Below, piece by piece: positions 7,002 to 15,477 of a stretch of 40,328 bases of DNA (positions are counted from its first letter, which is position 1; every line of letters starts with the position of its first letter). Position numbers and translations under genes: made by a program. Below the pieces are notes generated by a model. It was given only the letters and a program-made list of their open reading frames with translations, did no database searches and was not told the DNA's origin. Origin of the DNA: an uncultured Lachnospiraceae bacterium (GTDB taxonomy: Bacteria; Bacillota; Clostridia; Lachnospirales; Lachnospiraceae); assembly GCA_910584915.1 (NCBI GenBank), contig CAJUDM010000034.1:1-40328 (forward strand), read 5' to 3'.

Positions 7002-8264
7002 ATGGCGTTGAGTAAAAAACCGGTGACCGGCATGAAGGATATCCTGCCGAGGGAGATGGAAATTCGGGATTACGTGATCGGCGTGATCAAAGAGACTTAC
7101 GGGAGCTTCGGCTTTACTTCCATGGAGACTCCTGCGGTGGAACATCTTGAGAATCTGAACTGTAAGGCGGGAGGCGAGAACGAGAAGCTGATCTTTAAGA
7201 TATTGAAGCGGGGCGAAAAGCTGAAACTGGAGGGGAATCCGAGGGAGGAGGATATCACGGACGGCGGGCTGCGCTATGATCTGACGGTGCCCCTCGTCCG
7301 CTATTACGCGGCGCACAGCGGGGAGCTGCCTTCACCCTTCAAGGCATTGCAGATGGGAAATGTATGGCGGGCGGACAAACCGCAGAGAGGGCGGTACCGC
7401 CAGTTTATGCAGTGCGATATCGATATTCTGGGGGAGGCGACGAACCTGGCGGAGATCGAGCTGATCCTGGCGACGACCACAACGCTCGGGAGGCTGGGGT
7501 TCAAAAACTTCCAGATCCGCATCAATGACAGGCAGATCCTGAAGGCGATGGCGGCATACAGCGGCTTTGCGGAGGAAAGTTACGATGAAGTCTTTATTAT
7601 ACTGGATAAGATGGACAAGATCGGAGCGGACGGCGTGAAGGCTGAGCTGCTTTCCTCCGGATATGGGGACGCGGTGGTGGAAAAGTATCTGGGGCTCTTT
7701 GAGGAGATGGAAAAGGCGGAGGATAAGGCGGCGTTTATCACAGGAAAGCTGGAGGGGTATCTGCCGGCGGATGTGAGTGCGGGTTTTCAGGAGATCTTGG
7801 AGAGCGTGAACGCCTCAAAGGGAGGTTTTTTTGACCTGGTGTTTGATCCCACACTGGTGCGCGGCATGTCCTACTATACGGGGACGATCTTTGAGATCGC
7901 CATGCCGGAGTTTGGCGGAAGCTGCGGGGGCGGCGGGCGCTATGACAAGATGGTGGGGAAATTCACCGGGAAGGATGTGCCCGCCTGCGGATTTTCCATC
8001 GGCTTTGAGCGGATCATTCTGCTGCTTTTGGAGAGCGGTTTTGAGGTGCCGGGAGCCGCGGAAAAGACGGCTTATTTGATCGAGAAGGGCGTCTCCGCGG
8101 AGGTGATGACGAAGGTCATGCGCAAGGCGCAGGAGGAGCGGGAGGCCGGGAAGAAAGTGCTTGTCGCGCGGATGAACAAGAATAAGAAATTCCAGAAGGA
8201 GCAGCTGAAAGAGCAGGGATATACGGAGTTTGAGGAGTTTTACAGGGAGGCGCTGAAGTATTGA
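7002..8264 (+). CDS. hisS: Histidyl-tRNA synthetase
   Basis: A 420-aa class II aminoacyl-tRNA synthetase that charges tRNA-His. Motif 1 region GMKDILP, motif 2 region GNVWRADKPQRGRYRQFMQCD, the histidine-specific LVRGMSYYTGTIFE loop and motif 3 (ACGFSIGFERIILLL) are all present, followed by an anticodon-binding domain ending with KKFQKEQLKEQGYTEFEEF. The start at 7002 is chosen for the GGGGGAAAG upstream; an in-frame ATG at 6960 is not preceded by one. The full length and anticodon domain separate it from HisZ, the regulatory paralogue. It lies 51 bases upstream of aspS, a conserved pair in Firmicutes. Confidence 0.95.
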   Translation: MALSKKPVTGMKDILPREMEIRDYVIGVIKETYGSFGFTSMETPAVEHLENLNCKAGGENEKLIFKILKRGEKLKLEGNPREEDITDGGLRYDLTVPLVRYYAAHSGELPSPFKALQMGNVWRADKPQRGRYRQFMQCDIDILGEATNLAEIELILATTTTLGRLGFKNFQIRINDRQILKAMAAYSGFAEESYDEVFIILDKMDKIGADGVKAELLSSGYGDAVVEKYLGLFEEMEKAEDKAAFITGKLEGYLPADVSAGFQEILESVNASKGGFFDLVFDPTLVRGMSYYTGTIFEIAMPEFGGSCGGGGRYDKMVGKFTGKDVPACGFSIGFERIILLLLESGFEVPGAAEKTAYLIEKGVSAEVMTKVMRKAQEEREAGKKVLVARMNKNKKFQKEQLKEQGYTEFEEFYREALKY

Positions 8265-8315
8265 GGGAGCGTCTTGTTATAGGCGGTATATATTCCAAAG
8301 AAAGAAGGGTGAATC

Positions 8316-10103
8316 ATGGCAGAATCAATTCAGGGATTAAAAAGGAGCCATCGCTGTGCGGAACTTACGGCGGCGAACGCGGGGGAGACCGTCACCGTGA
8401 TGGGCTGGGTGCAGAAACAGAGGAACAAGGGCGGTATTATATTTGTGGATTTGCGGGACCGTTCCGGCATTTTGCAGATCATCTTTGAGGAGGCGGACTG
8501 CGGGAGTGAAGCTTTCGCGAAGGCGGAGAAGATGCGCAGCGAGTTTGTGGTCGCGGTGACAGGCGTTGTGGAAAAGCGCGGCGGCGCGGTGAACGAAAAC
8601 CTTGCCACCGGCGAGATCGAGGTGCGGGCAAAGCAGGTGCGCATACTGGCGGAGGCGGAGACGCCGCCGTTCCCCATCGAGGCGGAGAGCAGGACGAAGG
8701 AAGAGATCCGCTTAAAATACAGATACCTCGATCTGAGACGGCCTGATATTCAGGAAAAACTGATGCTGCGCAGCAAGATGGTGACAGCGATGCGGGAATT
8801 TATGGCAAAGGAAGGTTTTCTGGAGATCGAGACGCCGATCCTGTGCCGTTCTACGCCGGAGGGGGCGAGGGACTATCTGGTGCCCAGCAGAGTGCATCCG
8901 GGGAATTTCTATGCGCTGCCCCAGTCACCCCAGCTCTACAAGCAGCTCCTGATGTGTTCCGGTTACGACCGGTATTTCCAGATCGCAAGGTGCTTCCGGG
9001 ATGAGGACCTGCGGGCGGACAGGCAGCCGGAGTTTACCCAGGCGGATATGGAGCTTTCCTTCGTGGATGTGGAGGATGTGCTGGATGTGAACGAACGGCT
9101 GATCCAGTATGTGTGCAGAGAGAGCATCGGGCTGGAGGTACAGCTCCCTCTGCCCAGGATCAAATGGCAGGAGGCGATGGACCGGTATGGTTCCGACAAG
9201 CCGGATACCCGTTTCGGCATGGAACTGACAGATGTGTCAGAAGTGGTGAGGGACTGTGGATTCGGTGTCTTCACTTCCGCTCTGGAAAGCGGCGGTTCCG
9301 TGCGGGGCATCAATGTCAAGGGACAGGGGGCGATGCCCAGAAAGAAGATCGACGCGCTGGTGGATATGGCGAAGGGCAGCGGTGCGAAGGGGTTGGCTTA
9401 CCTCTGTATCGGGGAGGACGGCGCGGTGAAGTCTTCCTTCACGAAATTCCTGACCGAGGAACAGACGGCGGCGCTGATCAAAGCCATGGGCGGCGAAAAC
9501 GGAGACCTTCTGCTGTTTGCGGCGGATAAAAATACGATCGTCTGGGGCGTCCTCGGACAGCTCCGTCTGGAGCTTGGAAAACAGCTTAACCTGTACGATC
9601 CGAATCAGTTCAACTTCCTCTGGGTGACGGAGTTCCCGCTCCTTGAGTGGTCCGACGAGGAGAATCGCTTTATGGCGATGCACCATCCGTTCACGATGCC
9701 CATGGAGGAGGACTGGCAGTACATCGATTCCGATCCGGGCAGGGTGCGCGCGAAAGCTTATGATATCGTGTTAAACGGCGTGGAGCTCGGCGGCGGTTCC
9801 GTCAGGATTCACCAGAACGATATCCAGGAGAAGATGTTTGAGGTGCTGGGCATCGGACAGGAGAAAGCGTGGGAGAAGTTCGGCTATCTGCTCTCCGCTT
9901 TCCGGTACGGCGTGCCGCCTCACGCTGGGCTCGCCTACGGCGTGGACCGTTTTGTGATGCTTTTGGCACACGCGGACAGCATCCGGGAAGTGATCGCCTT
10001 CCCGAAGGTGAAGGATGCCTCGGATCTGATGTGCGAGACGCCAAACGTGGTGGACGAGGCGCAGCTTGATGAGCTGGGGATCGCGGTGAAGGAGCAGGAA
10101 TAG
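8316..10103 (+). CDS. aspS: Aspartyl-tRNA synthetase
   Basis: A 595-aa class IIb synthetase of the bacterial type. In order it has an N-terminal OB-fold anticodon domain (GETVTVMGWVQKQRNKGGIIFVDLRDRSGILQ, residues about 18-50), the catalytic core (YRYLDLRRP; FLEIETPIL; FRDEDLRADRQPEFTQ), the bacterial GAD insertion domain (about residues 290-420) and motif 3 (GLAYGVDRFVMLL). Length is normal for the family. The start is preceded by GAAAGAAGGG. It is co-transcribed with hisS and followed by a strong terminator at 10255-10302. Whether it is discriminating or also charges tRNA-Asn cannot be decided from the sequence alone. Confidence 0.96.
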   Translation: MAESIQGLKRSHRCAELTAANAGETVTVMGWVQKQRNKGGIIFVDLRDRSGILQIIFEEADCGSEAFAKAEKMRSEFVVAVTGVVEKRGGAVNENLATGEIEVRAKQVRILAEAETPPFPIEAESRTKEEIRLKYRYLDLRRPDIQEKLMLRSKMVTAMREFMAKEGFLEIETPILCRSTPEGARDYLVPSRVHPGNFYALPQSPQLYKQLLMCSGYDRYFQIARCFRDEDLRADRQPEFTQADMELSFVDVEDVLDVNERLIQYVCRESIGLEVQLPLPRIKWQEAMDRYGSDKPDTRFGMELTDVSEVVRDCGFGVFTSALESGGSVRGINVKGQGAMPRKKIDALVDMAKGSGAKGLAYLCIGEDGAVKSSFTKFLTEEQTAALIKAMGGENGDLLLFAADKNTIVWGVLGQLRLELGKQLNLYDPNQFNFLWVTEFPLLEWSDEENRFMAMHHPFTMPMEEDWQYIDSDPGRVRAKAYDIVLNGVELGGGSVRIHQNDIQEKMFEVLGIGQEKAWEKFGYLLSAFRYGVPPHAGLAYGVDRFVMLLAHADSIREVIAFPKVKDASDLMCETPNVVDEAQLDELGIAVKEQE

Positions 10104-10133
10104 TGACAGTGAAGCTGAATGGGATGAACCAAT

Positions 10134-10200
10134 GTTTAGTTAATGATACCGTACGCCGTGAGAAATATAAAATGCGGAGGAGCTAAGGTGCTAACTAAAC
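10134..10200 (+). repeat. Inverted repeat downstream of aspS
   Basis: GTTTAGTTA (10134-10142) and TAACTAAAC (10192-10200) are perfect complements separated by 49 bases. They lie between the aspS stop and its terminator, so they would form a closed stem in the 3' untranslated region. Function unknown. Confidence 0.4.
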
Positions 10201-10254
10201 CATCATGCCCTGCTTCATGGTACTACTATAAATATAAGTCAGCTAAAATATTCG

Positions 10255-10302
10255 GAGAGGTTTCACGGAAACGGGTGTGCGTTCTGTGGAACCTCTCTTT
10301 TT
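10255..10302 (+). terminator. Terminator of hisS-aspS
   Basis: GAGAGGTTTCAC pairs with GTGGAACCTCTC (one mismatch) and is followed by a run of T (CTCTTTTTAA). This is a strong rho-independent terminator. The convergent gene at 10346 ends nearby, so it may work in both directions. Confidence 0.85.
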
Positions 10303-10345
10303 AATATAGTTTCTATAGGAAATGCGGACAGACTTTCTGCTTTCG

Positions 10346-11080
10346 CTATAATACGGTTTTTATGGAGCAGATCCGTATAAATTCACCGGCATGTTCAAAT
10401 TCTATGTTCAGATCCTGTTGAAAATGAGCGATCAGTGTCTGCTGTTTCCATTCGTATTCCGTATGATTCCACAGAAGAAAGCTTTCCACAAAGATCTTGT
10501 GATCCACATGGACTTGCTGAATGCATTTTGTTGTTATGGATACAAAATTTTGGACATCCACGGGGGCAAACACGGAATCGGGAACACCTGAAAATGCGAC
10601 AAAGATTGCCCCGCCGCCGTGCGGTCCTCTGTAGTAGCAGTATTTGTCAGCCATGCCGCAGGTTACGATAGAAAGGTTATGCCCGTTGAAGGTATCGTCC
10701 AGGGCAAATTCCGCGGTTGTCAGCGGCTCCAGTTTAAAACGCTCTCCGAGTTCTTTTGTGCGCAGAGCCGTCTGGAGGATCTTTTCAGGAAAACCGTTGA
10801 TATTTTCCCATCCCCAGAGCCATGTATTGCTCGATATCGCCTCGCTTCCGATAAACTGAAGGGGGTATTTTTGACTGCCGAAAGAGATGACGCCCTCGGA
10901 GAAATCGACATTCCAGTTTTGCCCTTTCACCACCTGCTCGCTGCACGCGGTCTGTATCGCCATCATTTTCCCCAGGCATGCCGAAAAAACCTGAAACCAG
11001 CTTCCGGTGTCAATGCCAAGGCTGTCTATGGAAAATTCTTTCCTGTTATCTGGTTTTTGGTTCTTATGAAATAATTTCAT
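10346..11080 (-). CDS. DUF6882-like protein
   Basis: A 244-aa cytosolic protein without signal peptide or membrane segments. The central SSNTWLWGWENINGFPEKI motif and the flanking beta-rich region with a C-terminal helix match what I recall of DUF6882 (uncharacterised proteins with a W-W-N core). The N terminus MKLFHKNQKPDN is basic. The start at 11080 has an AGGAGGAAAT ribosome binding site at the correct distance. It stands alone: convergent to aspS and divergent from the 116-aa gene. The family has no established function; some members neighbour polymorphic toxin loci, but nothing like that is visible here. Confidence 0.65.
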   Translation of the reverse strand: MKLFHKNQKPDNRKEFSIDSLGIDTGSWFQVFSACLGKMMAIQTACSEQVVKGQNWNVDFSEGVISFGSQKYPLQFIGSEAISSNTWLWGWENINGFPEKILQTALRTKELGERFKLEPLTTAEFALDDTFNGHNLSIVTCGMADKYCYYRGPHGGGAIFVAFSGVPDSVFAPVDVQNFVSITTKCIQQVHVDHKIFVESFLLWNHTEYEWKQQTLIAHFQQDLNIEFEHAGEFIRICSIKTVL

Positions 11081-11241
11081 CTGTATTTCCTCCTGATCTG
11101 ATTTTCATAGGCTGCCGCCTCTCTTTATCACAAATTTTCCGGACAGTTTGAGTATATATAAAAATAGTGATGAAAGCAAGGAAAGATTCTCATTCAGCTA
11201 TTACAATATTGCATGGATAAGAATCTTTGACAGAGCCATAT

Positions 11242-11270
11242 TTGACGAAGGTACGAGGCAATGATATAGT
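11242..11270 (+). promoter_or_regulatory. Promoter of the 116-aa gene
   Basis: -35 TTGACG (11242-11247) and -10 TATAGT (11265-11270) with a 17-base spacer, 46 bases before the start codon. Confidence 0.75.
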
Positions 11271-11316
11271 ATATTTACCACAGATACAGAACAGATGAAA
11301 AGAGGAGAAACTTTGT

Positions 11317-11667
11317 ATGAAAATAAAGCTGCTTGCCGGGAGCGCTGCCGAGGAGGCGCTCAGGGAAGAGTTTCGGAGGGGGAAAAAGGCGGCGGAAGCC
11401 AGGCTGGGGGAACACTTTCTGTTTTACCGTTATTTTATCCGGATAAAAGCCATCGCCTATGAGGAGATCAAAAAGGCGTATCTGCGGATCGAGAGCGGTG
11501 AGTCAGGAGACCTTCCTGTGACCGAGCACTATCTGATGCTGACCGATGGGCAGGGAAGGGAGTACAAACTGCGCATGGAACATGCGGAGGATGTGCGGGA
11601 GGTGCTGGCATACCTGAAAGAACATTTCCCGGAGACTGAGATCGGGCATTACAAAAAAAGACAGTGA
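11317..11667 (+). CDS. Uncharacterised 116-aa protein, PH-like fold suspected
   Basis: A small soluble protein. A helical, charged N-terminal third (AAEEALREEFRRGKKAAEARLG) is followed by a beta-rich part with a pattern such as FYRYFIRIKAIAYEEIKKAYLRIES and HYLMLTDGQGREYKLRM, then a C-terminal helix (AEDVREVLAYLKEHFPE). That order of strands with a closing helix resembles PH-like domains; this is inference. RBS AGAGGAGAAA precedes the start. It has its own promoter and a strong terminator, so it is a single-gene unit. Function unknown. Confidence 0.72.
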   Translation: MKIKLLAGSAAEEALREEFRRGKKAAEARLGEHFLFYRYFIRIKAIAYEEIKKAYLRIESGESGDLPVTEHYLMLTDGQGREYKLRMEHAEDVREVLAYLKEHFPETEIGHYKKRQ

Positions 11668-11673
11668 CTGCGG

Positions 11674-11704
11674 CGCCATAGAAGCGATGTTCTATGGCGT
11701 CTTT
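11674..11704. terminator. Perfect 10-bp hairpin between convergent genes
   Basis: CGCCATAGAA (11674-11683) and TTCTATGGCG (11690-11699) form a perfect stem with a six-base loop, followed by TCTTT on the plus strand. On the minus strand it contains the stop codon of the AraC gene, with a T-rich stretch a little further on, so it probably ends both transcripts. Confidence 0.85.
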
Positions 11705-12585
11705 GCGTTATCCTGCATGTTCCGGTAGGCGAGCGGCGTCATGCCGAAGGTTTTCTTAAAGAGCCTGCCCATATAGGCGCTGTCCGAGAAACCGCACTGA
11801 TAGCTGATCTGCGTCACGGACTGGCCTGTTTCCTTTAACATTTTTTTCGCCTGATTGAGGCGGAAGCTGATCAGATATTCAAAGGGGCTCTGCTGCAGAT
11901 GCCTGCGGAAACAGCGGAGCGCCTCCCGGTCGCTGACTGCGGCGCTGTCAGCGATCTGCGTCAGCGTCATCTTTTCATGGTAGTGCGTGTGAATATAGGA
12001 GATCATACTGCGCAGCCTATGCTGGCTCTCGGTGTTGATGCCGGTATCAGCGGTGGCTGAGATCCGAATATCTTTCATCAGCAGCATCCAGCTCTCCGAG
12101 AGCAGGTTTCTCACGGCAAATTCTGTGTCGGGCTGTGCCTGTATATCTTTTAATTTCCGCAGGTTGGAGAGAATCTGGTCGGCTGGTTCGTGGCCGCGGC
12201 GCAGGATATGCACTTCGATCCGGCGGTTTTTGATAATGGGATTCAAATACCTGGTTTCAAAGCGGCTCCTAAAATGCCCGCTGAGGAAAACAGGGTGGAA
12301 AATATGGTTGACTTCCAGGGTGCAGCTGCCGGGCGCGGCATTTTTTTTCATGTCCATGACATTGGAGTTGACAAAAAAACCGTCGCCCTGATGTACGGTG
12401 TATTCCGCATTGAGGGTGCGGATCTGCCAGGTGCCCCTCTCAATGTATCCGAGTTCCAGCTCTTCGTGCCAGTGCCAGGGGATCACGATGTCCGTCAGAT
12501 CCCTCTGGTGCATACAATAGGGATATTCCGTGGTCATTCCCTCGATCTTTTCGATCAGATTTTCATCCGTTTCAAATGAGCGCAT
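11692..12585 (-). CDS. AraC-family regulator with cupin sensor domain
   Basis: A 297-aa protein. The N-terminal cupin-like domain (about residues 25-95, with IPWHWHEELELGYIERG and GDGFFVNSN) would bind a small ligand such as a sugar or aromatic. The C-terminal AraC domain (about 190-290) has both helix-turn-helix motifs (LTQIADSAAVSDREALRCFR and QISYQCGFSDSAYMGRLFKK) and ends FGMTPLAYR. The start follows GGGAGAATTT. It is divergent from the alcohol dehydrogenase gene, and two direct repeats spaced by two helical turns lie between them, so control of the dehydrogenase and of itself is likely. Confidence 0.9.
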   Translation of the reverse strand: MRSFETDENLIEKIEGMTTEYPYCMHQRDLTDIVIPWHWHEELELGYIERGTWQIRTLNAEYTVHQGDGFFVNSNVMDMKKNAAPGSCTLEVNHIFHPVFLSGHFRSRFETRYLNPIIKNRRIEVHILRRGHEPADQILSNLRKLKDIQAQPDTEFAVRNLLSESWMLLMKDIRISATADTGINTESQHRLRSMISYIHTHYHEKMTLTQIADSAAVSDREALRCFRRHLQQSPFEYLISFRLNQAKKMLKETGQSVTQISYQCGFSDSAYMGRLFKKTFGMTPLAYRNMQDNAKTP

Positions 12586-12634
12586 ATCAAATTCTCCCGC
12601 AATATGATCCGTCTTTGTACCATAATAACATGCT

Positions 12635-12667
12635 TGTCGGAATAATACTATAATCTGTCTGAATAAT
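12635..12667. promoter_or_regulatory. Direct-repeat operator, probable AraC-family site
   Basis: TGTCGGAATAAT (12635-12646) and TGTCTGAATAAT (12656-12667) differ at one position and are offset by exactly 21 bases, the spacing favoured by AraC-family monomers bound side by side. They overlap the predicted regulator promoter, suggesting autoregulation together with control of the dehydrogenase. Confidence 0.7.
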
Positions 12668-12670
12668 CAA
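12642..12670 (-). promoter_or_regulatory. Promoter of the AraC regulator
   Basis: On the minus strand -35 TTGATT (12665-12670) and -10 TATTAT (12642-12647) are separated by 17 bases. Confidence 0.6.
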
Positions 12671-12772
12671 ATGAAATAAATAAAAAACTTTGTATACTTG
12701 TGACATCGGCGATGAGAGAGAGCCGTATATATTCTAACTGTTCATCAGACAAAGCGGAAAGGAGATTCTGTT

Positions 12773-13963
12773 ATGGCAAACAATTTTGAGTACTATTCAC
12801 CGACGAGGGTTCTTTTTGGGAAGGGCTGCGAGAGGGAGGCTGGAAAACTGGCAAAGGAATACGGCGCGACAAATGTGCTTATCGTCTATGGGGGAAAGAG
12901 CGCGATAAGGTCGGGGCTCATTCAGACAGTGGGTGAGTCTCTGGACGAAGCGGGTATCCGGCATCAGGAGCTCGGGGGCGTTGTGCCGAATCCTCATCTC
13001 GACAAGGTATATGAAGGGATCAGGATCGGGAAGCGGGAGCATGTGGACTTTCTTCTTGCCGTCGGCGGGGGCAGCTCCATCGATACCGCCAAAGCCATCG
13101 CATACGGGCTGGCTGAGCCGGAGAAAGATGTGTGGGAACTTTTTGCACAGGAGAGGACGGCAGAGAAGTGTCTGCCGGTGGGGAGCGTATTGACGATCGC
13201 CGCAGCGGGCAGCGAGACATCCAAAGGGTGTGTGATCACGAATGAGATGACGGGAGAAAAACGGGCATATGACGACAACCTTGCAAGGCCTGTATTCGCC
13301 GTTATGAATCCCGAATACACGAAAACGCTGCCGGACTATCAGACGCAGGCGGGCTGTGTGGATATTATGATGCATACGATGGAGCGCTATTTTACGAACG
13401 GCGGCAATATGGAGATAACAGATGCGCTGGCGGAAGGACTTTTGCGCACGGTTATGAAAAATGCGCAGATCCTTCACAATGATCCTGCGAATTACGAGGC
13501 GAGGGCGGAAGTGATGTGGGCGGGAAGCATTGCCCATAATGACCTTACAGGATGCGGAAATGACGGGGGAGATTTCATGTCCCACAAACTGGAACACGAG
13601 ATGGGTGGAATGTTTGATGTGACGCATGGAGCCGGGCTTTCCGCGATCTGGCCGAGCTGGGCGAGAACGGTCTATAAAGATGCCCTGCCGAGATTTGTCC
13701 GCTACGCGAGAAATGTGATGGGAATCACAGCGGAAGCTTCGGAGGAAGAGATTGCTTTCATGGGGATCGCAGCCATGGAAAACTTTTACCACAGTATCGG
13801 TATGCCGGTCAATTTCAGGGAGTTGGGGATCGAGCCGACCGACGAACAGATGGAAGAGATGGCAAAAGGATGTCTCAGGGCATCCGGCGGCAGAACCGGT
13901 TCCGCAAGGCGGCTTACGCTGGAGGACATGGTCGGGATATACAGAGCGGCAAACGGTAAATAA
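12773..13963 (+). CDS. Iron-containing alcohol dehydrogenase (butanol dehydrogenase/YqhD-like)
   Basis: A 396-aa group III alcohol dehydrogenase that would reduce aldehydes with NAD(P)H. The nucleotide-binding motif GGGSSIDTAKAIA lies at residues 98-110. Candidate metal ligands D197 and H201 (VDIMMHTMERYF), H275 (HKLEHEMGG) and H285 (DVTHGAG) are intact. Length is normal. The start follows GAAAGGAGATT. The gene is divergent from an AraC regulator with a cupin sensor, suggesting induction by a substrate-like molecule. The true substrate cannot be told; lactaldehyde, butyraldehyde and other short aldehydes are typical of the family. Confidence 0.92.
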   Translation: MANNFEYYSPTRVLFGKGCEREAGKLAKEYGATNVLIVYGGKSAIRSGLIQTVGESLDEAGIRHQELGGVVPNPHLDKVYEGIRIGKREHVDFLLAVGGGSSIDTAKAIAYGLAEPEKDVWELFAQERTAEKCLPVGSVLTIAAAGSETSKGCVITNEMTGEKRAYDDNLARPVFAVMNPEYTKTLPDYQTQAGCVDIMMHTMERYFTNGGNMEITDALAEGLLRTVMKNAQILHNDPANYEARAEVMWAGSIAHNDLTGCGNDGGDFMSHKLEHEMGGMFDVTHGAGLSAIWPSWARTVYKDALPRFVRYARNVMGITAEASEEEIAFMGIAAMENFYHSIGMPVNFRELGIEPTDEQMEEMAKGCLRASGGRTGSARRLTLEDMVGIYRAANGK

Positions 13964-13988
13964 GAAGTAGAAGTTTCGTTCCGTTTCC

Positions 13989-14011
13989 GAGGGGTTTCAC
14001 TCCCTTTTTAT
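13989..14011 (+). terminator. Weak terminator after the alcohol dehydrogenase
   Basis: A short G-rich/C-rich stem (GAGGGGTTTCACTCCC) is followed by five T. The stem is small, so termination may be partial. Confidence 0.4.
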
Positions 14012-14134
14012 TGGATATGCAGAAGCGCTGCCGATATAAAGAGGAGAAGAGGGAACTGAGGAAGGCTGTGTGCAGAATGTACCGCCGCCGGAAAACTCTG
14101 TGGAAATCATGTGTGGAAAAGGAAGGGGATTTTT

Positions 14135-15358
14135 ATGAATGTCACATCGACGGCTTATGAGCATTATGTTTCTTCTCTCCGAACCGCCCGTTTTGCGGCG
14201 TCGGAGGGAGAAAGAGGAGAGATTTCTTCCGCTGCGGGAAAGGACCAGGCGATCATATCCCGGGAGGGGCGGGCGTATCTGGAGGCGTTTGCGGATATCA
14301 CGGAAAAGCAGATCAGCGCCATGACCAGGGAGGATTTTATGGGGATGCTGGAAACATGGCAGCGTGAAAATCAGGCTGAACTGAAAATTTCTCCTTACCG
14401 GGCGGTTGATCCGGACGGTTCTATCGCCCGCAAAACTTATTTTGAGTCCTATCTGGGACAGCTTGAGGAGAAGGAGGAGCATATCAGGCGTTACTATGCC
14501 GGGGCTTATGGGGAAGCGGTGTCTGCCCCGGTGAACAGCCTTGCCTACATTGCCGGGAAATACTTATCTCCCTGGTCGGACTATTACGATCCGGATATCC
14601 CTGTGGGGGAGCGGCAATGGACGCATCACCAGCTCTGGGCGATGCTGACGGGTTCCGGTGTGGCGCTGAACGATCCGTATGCGCTGGCAGATTATGGCGG
14701 GGCAAGGACGGCGGAGGAGATGGACCGGGCGGCGAGAGAGGCTGTCAGGGAGAAGTTGGATGCGCTCATAAAGTCCCCGTCAGAGAAAACCGCAGGTGCG
14801 CGGGAAGTATCAAAGGAGGAAGAGATAGAGGCTTTCAAAAGAGAATTTTACGCCGAAATCGATAAAATACCAAAGGATAGAACGATAGCAAATGTGGCGA
14901 TCAACATATCGGAGGAAGCGTTTCGGAATATGAAGGCTGATCCAGAGTACAGGGAACAAATGCTGTCTGTGATCAGGCGTGATATGACCGGTTCCGTTGC
15001 GCCGGCTCCCGATTGTTCCATGGTGATCACAGTGGGCGCCACCGCCGGGGATTACAGGGCGGACAGTTGGTCTGTCAACAATGATGCGGAATTTTACGCC
15101 CGTTCCCGGAGCAGTTTTTATAAGAGGATGGATGATAAAAAAGTTGACAGGAAGGAACGCATGGAAGCATATCTGGAAAAGCGGGCGCAGATGAAAAGGC
15201 GTCAACTGGAGAGGATGCGGGAAAAGACCGCAGAAATAGCTGACTTTAACGGATATGAACAGAACCAGAGAATGTACGAAGGAACGGCAGGAAAAAAGAT
15301 GATAGGGGAAGCTGTTGGGTCACTGAAAAAGGAAGAAGGGGGCAGGCAGCATGTATAA
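14135..15358 (+). CDS. Uncharacterised 407-aa protein
   Basis: No enzyme motif is recognised. The start at 14135 is set by AAGGGG upstream; an in-frame ATG at 14111 lacks one. The sequence is soluble and highly charged. A middle segment (about residues 230-320) reads like a conserved core: EIDKIPKDRTIANVAINISE, MKADPEYREQMLSVIRRD, then DCSMVITVGATAGDYRADSW. A basic helical C terminus (about 335-375, KKVDRKERMEAYLEKRAQMK) may be a coiled coil. I recall this core from other Lachnospiraceae proteins of unknown function, often followed by a small protein, which fits the 8-base overlap with the next small gene. Its role is not known. Confidence 0.65.
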   Translation: MNVTSTAYEHYVSSLRTARFAASEGERGEISSAAGKDQAIISREGRAYLEAFADITEKQISAMTREDFMGMLETWQRENQAELKISPYRAVDPDGSIARKTYFESYLGQLEEKEEHIRRYYAGAYGEAVSAPVNSLAYIAGKYLSPWSDYYDPDIPVGERQWTHHQLWAMLTGSGVALNDPYALADYGGARTAEEMDRAAREAVREKLDALIKSPSEKTAGAREVSKEEEIEAFKREFYAEIDKIPKDRTIANVAINISEEAFRNMKADPEYREQMLSVIRRDMTGSVAPAPDCSMVITVGATAGDYRADSWSVNNDAEFYARSRSSFYKRMDDKKVDRKERMEAYLEKRAQMKRRQLERMREKTAEIADFNGYEQNQRMYEGTAGKKMIGEAVGSLKKEEGGRQHV

Positions 15359-15477
15359 TGATATGTCGATCTCCCTGCCCATGGACCTTCCTGTCGGACT
15401 GCAAAATGATTTCAGAGAATTGCAGGGATATTATGATGCCGGGGACTGGTTACAGTTTGACCTGCTTTTTAATATCA
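15351..15477 (+). pseudogene. Small gene cut off by the neighbouring ABC operon
   Basis: An ATG at 15351 with RBS AGGAAGAAGGGG overlaps the previous stop by 8 bases. The first 40 or so residues (MSISLPMDLPVGLQNDFRE, GYYDAGDWLQFDLLFNII) look like a genuine small protein usually about 60-80 aa long with a DWLQFDLLFE-type segment. At about 15478 the frame enters the antisense of the convergent ABC permease and continues as unrelated low-quality sequence to 15710. The natural C terminus therefore seems to have been lost at a junction near 15475. Confidence 0.55.

Noticed and set aside
12797..13792. 331-codon open frame on the minus strand
   Set aside because: Antisense to the alcohol dehydrogenase, Arg/His-rich, no ribosome binding site or domain.
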